A stretch of 8,253 nucleotides of DNA. Origin: Candidatus Gastranaerophilales bacterium (GTDB taxonomy: Bacteria; Cyanobacteriota; Vampirovibrionia; Gastranaerophilales; Gastranaerophilaceae). The first letter of the stretch is position 1; each line of letters begins with the position of its first letter. The position numbers were made by a program, and so were the translations under genes. Positions 1 to 5,115 of this stretch are shown here, piece by piece. The notes under the pieces are model-generated. The model made no database searches and had not been told where the DNA came from. It saw nothing but the letters and a program-made list of their open reading frames with translations. The stretch is taken from positions 1 through 8,253 of the forward strand of contig UNSJ01000061.1 of the NCBI GenBank assembly GCA_900548405.1. Direction: 5' to 3'.

Positions 1-3
1 TTT

Positions 4-714
4 CTACGTTTTTCTTCTTTTTTTTATTTTTTTTCTCATCCCGCCTCTGCCGCCGTCTGATGCATCAGTTCCCAGTGCAAGAATATCATCTGTTACTTCT
101 TCAACTTTTCTTATTATTTTTGCATTAGGGTTTGACTTGGGATTTTCATCGAATAAACCTTCGACATCAGAAAGAATTATAAGCAAATCTGCATCAAGTT
201 CTGAGGCAACAAGTGCAGATAACTTATCGTTATCGGTAAAACATACCTGCATGTGTTCAAACTGCGGATGAACTTCAACTGTTGATACTGTATCGTTCTG
301 ATTAATAATAGGTATAACACCCAGTTCCAAAAGTTTGTTCAATGTAGTTCTCAAACTCAAATATCTTTGTCTTACGGAAAAGTCATCTTCTGTTAAGAGG
401 ATTTGTGAAGCAATAAGTCCGTATGTGTCAAAACCTGTTTCATAAATTGACATTAATTTTCCCTGACCAATAGCTGCGCAGGCTTGTTTTAAGGCAACAC
501 CTTCCGTGCTGTCTATTCCAAGACGTTTTTTGCCTAATCCGACTGCCCCTGATGTGATTACAATGACTTCTTTTCCCTGTCTTGCAAGATGTGACAAATC
601 TTCAATAAATGAAAAAATTCTTGGCAGAGAAACATAGCCGTCGTCACCTCTTAAAATATTTGTTCCGAACTTGAAAACTATACGTTTTGCATTTATAAAT
701 TCTTTTCTTTCCAT
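4..714 (-). CDS. proB: Glutamate 5-kinase, C-terminally truncated at window edge
   Basis: ATP-dependent phosphorylation of L-glutamate to glutamyl-5-phosphate, the first step of proline biosynthesis in the cytosol. The amino-acid-kinase fold is clear: KFGTNIL (Lys15), ITSGAVGLG (53-61), INQNDTV (137-143), FTDNDKLSALVA (159-170), LSDVEGLF (181-188) and the nucleotide-site motif GRGGM (222-226). After Met226 the family normally continues TK..AA and at least 20 more residues, often followed by a PUA domain. Here the frame instead runs through two 8-base A tracts (minus strand) into RKKIKKRRKT and a stop at 4-6. Either the contig end is corrupted or frameshifted, or the gene is truly truncated; I favour an edge artefact. 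The start ATG (714-712) has no Shine-Dalgarno sequence, and a TATAAT lies 6 bases upstream of it. The gene is divergent from the metallopeptidase gene. Kinase identity is secure; the 3' end is not. Confidence 0.88.
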   Translation of the reverse strand: MERKEFINAKRIVFKFGTNILRGDDGYVSLPRIFSFIEDLSHLARQGKEVIVITSGAVGLGKKRLGIDSTEGVALKQACAAIGQGKLMSIYETGFDTYGLIASQILLTEDDFSVRQRYLSLRTTLNKLLELGVIPIINQNDTVSTVEVHPQFEHMQVCFTDNDKLSALVASELDADLLIILSDVEGLFDENPKSNPNAKIIRKVEEVTDDILALGTDASDGGRGGMRKKIKKRRKT

Positions 715-720
715 AGTTTT

Positions 721-726
721 ATTATA
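721..726 (-). promoter_or_regulatory. Candidate -10 box of proB (leaderless layout)
   Basis: A perfect TATAAT on the minus strand ends 6 bases before the proB ATG, so a transcript would start at or within a base or two of the start codon. No good -35 hexamer sits at 16-18 bases; the nearest TTGCCA (753-748) is 21 bases away. An imperfect palindrome AATTGGCAATT (745-755) lies just upstream. The composition is very A+T-rich, so chance is a real possibility. Confidence 0.35.
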
Positions 727-818
727 TTACAAACATTTTTTCTTAATTGGCAATTTTTTCTTTGTTTGTGTTTTTATTTAAATATAAATTATAAATTGTA
801 GAAAGGTTTATTTTTTTT

Positions 819-2114
819 ATGGCAATTTTACCTGTTCAGACTAATTCAATTAAAAATATAAATTTTTGCTCAGATCATAAAGATAATGAGTCAATTGTTG
901 TTAAAAATCAAGGCTTAACTCAAGATACAGTTGAAATAAGCAAAGAGAAAAAGGGACTTTCCAAAAACGCAAAATGGGGAATAGGCATAGGTGCTGCTGC
1001 TATTATAACTGCTGCTGCCCTGCTTATTAGAGGCAAAACAAAAGCAGCTCAGGAAGAAATTTTTAAACTTGCCGAACATATAGATTTTTCTCCTGCAAAA
1101 ACAGTTGAAGAAGCCCGCAATTTTGCAAGAACTCATTTGGGCATTAAGAATTATGATGAAACTATGCCGCTTGAAGTAATGAACTGGGTGAACGAAGGGC
1201 TTGCAAATGTAAATAATGTCACAAAAGGTAAAGCCAAAATGTTTGACACTATCGGATACGTTCCAATGGAAGCTAAAGAAAAAGCATTAGCCTGTGCAAT
1301 ATCTGCAAAAGATGGTGATGAATATGGAGCAATTTTAAATATAAATAAAACAGTATTTGAAAACATGAATGAACATATTAACACAATGATTAAACAAGCT
1401 TTAGGCCGTAAAGTTATGTTCAAGAACAAAGAAGGAAAGTTGGATTTATATAATTTCTATAAAAACAATGAGGCTTCTGCAGACTTATTAAAAGGTTTGA
1501 ACGAATTTTCAGAAAAGCCTGATACTTTTTCTTTAATAGATAAAATAAAATTATACGAAGATTTTACATCTTTAGCTTATGCAAAAGGAGCTTTCTATGA
1601 AGCGCCGATGTCTAAGCTGAAACAGCTTATGAAAAATGAGGGAATACAAGAAACTTTACTTGCTCATTCTAAACTCCCTGATTTAAAACAGCTTGAAAAA
1701 TTGACCACAGAGCAGCAAAGAAATGTTCTTGTGGATATTACAAATACCTGCTTGAGCTCAGGTGACAGAATTCATTTAGCTTATCCTAAGGGTGATAAGT
1801 TCAGAACTATTTATCATGAAATGGGACATATACAGCATCAAAATTCCGCAGGCTATGATTTGTATATGCAAATGGGTAAACCTGACGAATGTGAAAAGCG
1901 TTTTAGTAAAGTTTCAGACATAACAAATGATTTTATAAACAGCAAGGAAAAACAACAGACTGCAAACAGGGTATCAAATTATGCACCTGAATCACCATCG
2001 GAATTTGTTGCAGAAGTTTACAGAAAGCTTATATCAAACGCTTTAAACAGTAGAGAAAAACTATCCGATGACATAATGACGCTTTATGCTGAGTACAAAG
2101 GTCCTGCTGTTTAA
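819..2114 (+). CDS. Putative membrane-anchored zinc metallopeptidase (HEMGH), ATLF-like
   Basis: Hypothetical protein of 431 residues, read as a zinc metallopeptidase. Residues 1-52 are polar, with no classical signal peptide. A single hydrophobic span covers about 53-70 (GIGIGAAAIITAAALLI) and has Lys/Arg on both sides, so topology is uncertain. The rest is a long, mostly helical Lys/Glu-rich domain. The active-site signature is YHEMGH with His333, Glu334 and His337. A second motif, ESPSEFVAEVY (391-401), offers Glu395 (or Glu399) as third zinc ligand, 58 residues downstream of His337. This HExxH...EFxAE arrangement recalls the anthrax lethal factor-like (ATLF/M34) gluzincins; the family assignment is inference. 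Substrate is unknown. The start ATG has only a weak, distant AAAGG (802-806). A weak promoter (TTGTGT 766-771, TATAAA 790-795) may serve it. Its stop overlaps the convergent regulator gene by 4 bases. Confidence 0.6.
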   Translation: MAILPVQTNSIKNINFCSDHKDNESIVVKNQGLTQDTVEISKEKKGLSKNAKWGIGIGAAAIITAAALLIRGKTKAAQEEIFKLAEHIDFSPAKTVEEARNFARTHLGIKNYDETMPLEVMNWVNEGLANVNNVTKGKAKMFDTIGYVPMEAKEKALACAISAKDGDEYGAILNINKTVFENMNEHINTMIKQALGRKVMFKNKEGKLDLYNFYKNNEASADLLKGLNEFSEKPDTFSLIDKIKLYEDFTSLAYAKGAFYEAPMSKLKQLMKNEGIQETLLAHSKLPDLKQLEKLTTEQQRNVLVDITNTCLSSGDRIHLAYPKGDKFRTIYHEMGHIQHQNSAGYDLYMQMGKPDECEKRFSKVSDITNDFINSKEKQQTANRVSNYAPESPSEFVAEVYRKLISNALNSREKLSDDIMTLYAEYKGPAV

Positions 2115-2350
2115 ATTTTTCTGTTAAATTTATTCCTGTCAAAAAGTTTTTCAAAATGCAAATCGAGAGCATCCATTATTGCAACAATTACAGATAGAGA
2201 TGTATTTGTCTCACCTCTTTCTATTGTACCTACAACTTGACCATAAGATACACCTATTTTTTCGGCAAGCTGTTCTTGTGATAATCCCGCTCTATTGCGT
2301 TCAGCTCGTAAATTCTTGCCGAATTCTTTTAATATGTCCCCTTTATCCAT
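2111..2350 (-). CDS. Small XRE/Cro-family HTH transcriptional regulator
   Basis: A 79-residue protein consisting almost only of an HTH_3 (lambda repressor-like) domain: helix 1 at about 7-20, helix 2 SQEQLAEKIG (24-33), recognition helix around SYGQVVGTIERG (35-46), then the TSLSVIVAIMDALDLHFEKLF segment typical of these dimeric regulators (50-70). It has no effector domain. The size fits SinR-like regulators and the controller (C) proteins of restriction-modification systems, but no restriction or methylase gene is nearby. Its start has no Shine-Dalgarno sequence; TAGAAT (2362-2357) lies 6 bases before the ATG, so its mRNA may be leaderless. The gene is divergent from the putative glycosyltransferase gene, and the region between them carries a 32-bp perfect palindrome. 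Autoregulation and control of the neighbour are therefore likely (inference). It converges with the metallopeptidase gene. Confidence 0.85.
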   Translation of the reverse strand: MDKGDILKEFGKNLRAERNRAGLSQEQLAEKIGVSYGQVVGTIERGETNTSLSVIVAIMDALDLHFEKLFDRNKFNRKI

Positions 2351-2366
2351 ATATAAATTCTAAGCA

Positions 2367-2395
2367 TTGACAAATATAATACTACAATGTAATAT
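2367..2395 (+). promoter_or_regulatory. Sigma70-type promoter for the putative glycosyltransferase gene
   Basis: TTGACA (2367-2372), a 17-base spacer and TAATAT (2390-2395) form a near-consensus housekeeping promoter facing right. The predicted start (about 2402) falls inside the 32-bp palindrome, so a protein bound there would block transcription. The leader would be roughly 75 bases, ending in AGGTGA (2468-2473), 4 bases before the ATG. Confidence 0.6.
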
Positions 2396-2396
2396 A

Positions 2397-2428
2397 TGTT
2401 TATTACAATATATATATTGTAATAAACA
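2397..2428. repeat. Perfect 32-bp palindrome, probable regulator operator
   Basis: Two 16-base arms (TGTTTATTACAATATA and its exact complement) meet without a loop. The half-site TATTACA/TGTAATA occurs at 2401-2407 and 2418-2424, and a third copy, TGTAATA at 2388-2394, overlaps the promoter -10. As a result 2388-2407 is a second, overlapping inverted repeat with 7-base arms. The location between an XRE regulator and a divergent gene fits a cooperative dimer-binding operator. A 7-base T run follows at 2438-2444, so an attenuator-like hairpin is an alternative, but the stem is almost all A-T pairs and would be weak in RNA. Confidence 0.65.
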
Positions 2429-2477
2429 ATAAATATATTTTTTTACGTTACTTACTTGGATAATTATAGGTGATTAT

Positions 2478-3566
2478 ATGAAAATTTTTCAGAAAATAAA
2501 GATTAAAAATAAACAAGGAAAAACACGCATAATTGTTATATTTGGATTTCCTTTGTTAAGATTTGATATAAAAAAGTTAAAGGACGGAAGCAAAAAGACT
2601 GATATTTATTTACCAGGTTTTTTTAAAGATAAACAAAATAATTCAAATTACAATCACGTGTTTTATTTGAAAGTTAACAGGAATAATAATTCTACATTTG
2701 TGAATTTGCAGCATTGGATTGAAATAGCAGAAGCTATGAATGCTAAATATTACATTGTTTGTGATAATGACAAGCTTAAAGAAAATATTTATAAAAGAGT
2801 TTGTTTTGCAAATCCTGATATAAAATTTTTAAAGAGCTGCAAAAATAAAAGATTAAAGAAAATTGTAAACAGTATAGCTACCGGGGTTTGGAAAAACGCA
2901 ACTTATGCTCATTTGACAACCTTCTTTCATGCAAAACAACAAGGAACAGTAAATTTTTGGAATATAGATGCTGATGATACTGTATTTTGTATGGAGCCTG
3001 AAAAATGTGCTGAAGCTCTTAATCAAATAGAACAATATGCCTGCAAAAATGATATTAATGTTTTTTCACTGGATATGTGGCGTAGCAGTACTTATGGACG
3101 TCATTGGTCGTTTGGTGTGACTTTTGTCAGAGGTAATGAGAATTCGTTCGATATAATAGAAAAGAAATGCGCAAACAATTGGAAAAATAATTATACAGAA
3201 TATGCAGCTTCTTTTAATTTGGACTGGTTTTTTAATTATCTGAAAGATAACGGTTATTTATCAATTGAAACATTTTACATTGAAAATTGTATGTTTTTTC
3301 ACTGCGGTGATTTTTATAATGTAATAGGAAGCCATGCATCTTTATGGCATGATGGTAAAATTTATTACCCGATAATGTCAGAGATTTATGGCGATAAAAA
3401 ACTTGGTATTTTACCTGTTGCAAATGATTGCATAAAGTTTGATACGGGTATTGAAAAAGAATACTGCCAGAATTATGCGTTGAAAAACTTAACTTTTCTA
3501 ACACGTATGCCTGAGCAATTAAAGAAGTTGCATAATATTCCTGAAGAATATAGTCCTATGTCTTAA
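2478..3566 (+). CDS. Putative GT-A-like glycosyltransferase with DxD motif
   Basis: A 362-residue protein that I do not recognise as a named gene. It has no signal peptide and no clear membrane span. Residues 1-50 are very basic with a hydrophobic strand (IIVIFGFPLLRFD, 18-30), a type of N-terminus I associate with surface-polysaccharide transferases. The core contains NFWNIDADDTVF, with Asp164-Ala-Asp166-Asp167, resembling the metal/nucleotide-sugar DxD motif of GT-A enzymes. The later part is rich in aromatic residues (RHWSFGVTFVRG, NLDWFFNYL, HASLWHDGKIYY). A role in LPS, capsule or other glycan synthesis is inferred. AGGTGA precedes the start at 4 bases. The gene looks poorer in G+C than its neighbours: 13 of 60 bases at 2521-2580 against 32 of 60 at 4141-4200 in alr, which may signal transfer. 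It is expressed from the palindrome-bearing promoter and converges with the PQ-loop gene, overlapping by 4 bases. Confidence 0.5.
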   Translation: MKIFQKIKIKNKQGKTRIIVIFGFPLLRFDIKKLKDGSKKTDIYLPGFFKDKQNNSNYNHVFYLKVNRNNNSTFVNLQHWIEIAEAMNAKYYIVCDNDKLKENIYKRVCFANPDIKFLKSCKNKRLKKIVNSIATGVWKNATYAHLTTFFHAKQQGTVNFWNIDADDTVFCMEPEKCAEALNQIEQYACKNDINVFSLDMWRSSTYGRHWSFGVTFVRGNENSFDIIEKKCANNWKNNYTEYAASFNLDWFFNYLKDNGYLSIETFYIENCMFFHCGDFYNVIGSHASLWHDGKIYYPIMSEIYGDKKLGILPVANDCIKFDTGIEKEYCQNYALKNLTFLTRMPEQLKKLHNIPEEYSPMS

Positions 3567-3874
3567 TCAATAACTGCTTCTTCATTAATTTCCAATTTAT
3601 ATTTTTCATCAGCTGCTGGTGCTTTATTGTTTCTGTAAATCCAATAGAGGTACATATCAACCAGAAGGAAAAATGTATTCAGTATGTAAAGCCAGAATAC
3701 CCAATCCATATCATCAAGCACTTTGTGGGCAATGCCACACATATATCCTAATAATATTAACATTGAAAAGTGAATACTTTTTCCGTGTACACATTTACAT
3801 CTGTAAGTTTTTAATGCTGCAATCGGCCAGCTTATACCGAAACATACCATCATTCCCGCTTCAAATACGCTCAT
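3563..3874 (-). CDS. Small three-span membrane protein, SemiSWEET/PQ-loop-like
   Basis: A 103-residue integral membrane protein with three hydrophobic segments at about 4-22, 35-51 and 56-79, then a charged C-terminal tail (DEKYKLEINEEAVID). The first segment ends CFGISWPIAALKTYR, with a Trp-Pro where PQ-loop proteins carry Pro-Gln. It is followed by GKS (31-33) and LLGYMCGIAHK (41-51). This triple-helix layout matches half-transporters of the SemiSWEET/PQ-loop kind, which dimerise to carry small solutes such as sugars. The fold assignment is tentative and the substrate unknown. Translation starts at an ATG preceded by a full AGGAGG (3883-3888) at 8 bases. Its promoter lies back to back with that of alr. 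The stop codon overlaps that of the putative glycosyltransferase gene. Confidence 0.65.
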   Translation of the reverse strand: MSVFEAGMMVCFGISWPIAALKTYRCKCVHGKSIHFSMLILLGYMCGIAHKVLDDMDWVFWLYILNTFFLLVDMYLYWIYRNNKAPAADEKYKLEINEEAVID

Positions 3875-3882
3875 TTTATTTT

Positions 3883-3888
3883 CCTCCT
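3883..3888 (-). promoter_or_regulatory. Strong Shine-Dalgarno of the PQ-loop gene
   Basis: AGGAGG on the minus strand, 8 bases before the ATG at 3874. This canonical site fixes the start. It also shows that this genome uses Shine-Dalgarno initiation, in contrast to the SD-less starts of alr, lipA and proB. Confidence 0.85.
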
Positions 3889-3928
3889 ACTATAAATTTT
3901 ATACCTTAAAAATTTTTAGGATATTAAA

Positions 3929-3957
3929 ATTATATTAATTTTTAATTGATATAACAA
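3929..3957 (-). promoter_or_regulatory. Promoter of the PQ-loop gene
   Basis: On the minus strand TTGTTA (3957-3952), a 17-base spacer and TATAAT (3934-3929). The predicted start is near 3922, giving a leader of about 48 bases. That leader holds a near-palindrome at 3904-3920 (CCT..AAAAATTTTT.AGG, one bulged base) that could act as operator or leader hairpin. The -35 directly abuts the -35 of alr on the other strand. Confidence 0.5.
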
Positions 3958-3974
3958 ACTTTTGGTACTATACT
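3946..3974 (+). promoter_or_regulatory. alr promoter (leaderless layout)
   Basis: TTGATA (3946-3951), 17-base spacer, TATACT (3969-3974). Only 9 bases separate the -10 from the alr ATG at 3984, so transcription would start within about 0-4 bases of the start codon. No Shine-Dalgarno precedes that ATG, which agrees with a leaderless message. Confidence 0.6.
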
Positions 3975-3983
3975 AAACTTATT

Positions 3984-5111
3984 ATGAAAAACGTAAGACA
4001 GACTAACATAAATATTCACAGGGACAGCTGGGTTGAGATTAATTTAGAAAACGCAGCATATAATATGCGCCAAATAAGAAAAAATACACCTGATGGCACA
4101 AAACTTCTTGCGGTAGTAAAAGCTGATGCATACGGACATGGCTCTGTAATGCTTGCTCCTACCCTGCTTGCATCAGGAGCTGATATGCTCGGGGTAGCAT
4201 CTATTGACGAGGGAGTAGACCTTCGTCAGGCAAAAATTAACTGTGATATTCTTGTTTTGGGAGCTGTACCTGTTTGGGCTGTGGAAAGCGCTGTTAAGGC
4301 TGATTTAACTGTTGCGATATTTTCAAAAGAGCATTTGGATGCTTGCAGACAGGCTTTTAAAAGAACAGGGATTAAGCCGAAAGTCCACGTAAAACTTGAT
4401 ACCGGAATGAACAGAATTGGTGTGTCAACACAAGAAGCTGTTGATTTTATAAATCATGTAAGGAATGCTGAATACCTTGATTTTGGAGGAATATTTACAC
4501 ACCTTGCAAATGCAGAAATCAGAGAAAAAACTAAAATTCAAATAGACAGATGGAATAAAGTTATTTCACAAATTAATACTGAAGGACTTACTTTGCATAT
4601 TCTCAATACAGCAGGTGCAATGTGTTATGACGTGCCGAATTCCAATATGCGCCGTGCAGGTATTGCTATTTACGGACTTTATCCTGACCTGCCTGATGAC
4701 GGTGTAATAAAAAAAGCAGATTTAAAACCTTTGATGTCATTAAAAGGCAGAATTGTAAATATTCATGAGGCAAAAGACGGTGAAGGCGTAAGCTATGGGC
4801 ACACATTTACGGCTCATGGCACAAGAAAGATTGCAACAGTACCTCTCGGCTATGCTGACGGGATTCCACGAGGATTATCCAATAAAATTTCAGCATCATT
4901 GAACGGAAAAGATGTTCCTCAAGTCGGTAATATTACAATGGATCAGATGATGTTTGATATTACGGAAGTTGACGCAAATCTGGGAGATGTTGTAACATTG
5001 TTGGATGAAAATCATTCTATTGACAAATGGGCAAAAATTTTAGGCACAATTAATTATGAACTGACTTGCAGACTTAAAGTAAGATTGCCGAGAGTTTATA
5101 CAAGGGATTAA
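3984..5111 (+). CDS. alr: Alanine racemase
   Basis: PLP enzyme interconverting L- and D-alanine, the cytosolic source of D-Ala for peptidoglycan. Its 375 residues match the usual length. The N-terminal TIM-barrel carries VVKADAYGHG with PLP-lysine Lys46, then KLDTGMNRIG (137-146), FTHLANA (171-177) and the phosphate-side RRAGIAIYG (223-231). The C-terminal beta domain has GVSYGHTF with catalytic Tyr271, VPLGYADGIPR (286-296) and the substrate-site NITMDQMM (316-323). All key residues are intact. The first in-frame ATG is used; no later ATG precedes the conserved core. It carries about ten extra residues before the usual WVEINL and has no Shine-Dalgarno. It heads an operon with the dihydrolipoamide dehydrogenase gene 4 bases downstream. 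No second alr or ddl gene is in the window. Confidence 0.95.
   Translation: MKNVRQTNINIHRDSWVEINLENAAYNMRQIRKNTPDGTKLLAVVKADAYGHGSVMLAPTLLASGADMLGVASIDEGVDLRQAKINCDILVLGAVPVWAVESAVKADLTVAIFSKEHLDACRQAFKRTGIKPKVHVKLDTGMNRIGVSTQEAVDFINHVRNAEYLDFGGIFTHLANAEIREKTKIQIDRWNKVISQINTEGLTLHILNTAGAMCYDVPNSNMRRAGIAIYGLYPDLPDDGVIKKADLKPLMSLKGRIVNIHEAKDGEGVSYGHTFTAHGTRKIATVPLGYADGIPRGLSNKISASLNGKDVPQVGNITMDQMMFDITEVDANLGDVVTLLDENHSIDKWAKILGTINYELTCRLKVRLPRVYTRD
5102..5107 (+). promoter_or_regulatory. Ribosome binding site of lpd inside the end of alr
   Basis: AAGGGA within the last codons of alr, 8 bases before the lpd ATG (5116). It supports that start and suggests translation from the same mRNA as alr. 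Confidence 0.6.
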
Positions 5112-5115
5112 TATT

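Noticed and set aside
18..34. Poly-T tracts in proB as a phase-variable switch
   Set aside because: proB is a housekeeping gene and the tracts coincide with the window edge; no single-base change restores a normal kinase frame.
915..1429. Two minus-strand open frames inside the metallopeptidase gene
   Set aside because: Phe/Cys/Ser-rich shadow translations opposite a well-formed gene, without ribosome sites.
2111..2350. XRE protein as the controller of a restriction-modification or toxin-antitoxin system
   Set aside because: Size fits a C protein or antitoxin, but no methylase, endonuclease or toxin gene adjoins it; its partners here are a metallopeptidase and a putative glycosyltransferase.
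2179..2370. Plus-strand open frame opposite the XRE regulator
   Set aside because: The regulator matches a known HTH fold; the opposite frame is a Leu/Ile-rich shadow ending in the promoter region.
3619..3909. Plus-strand open frame of 96 codons opposite the PQ-loop gene
   Set aside because: The minus-strand gene has three membrane helices, a full AGGAGG and a promoter; the plus frame has none of these.
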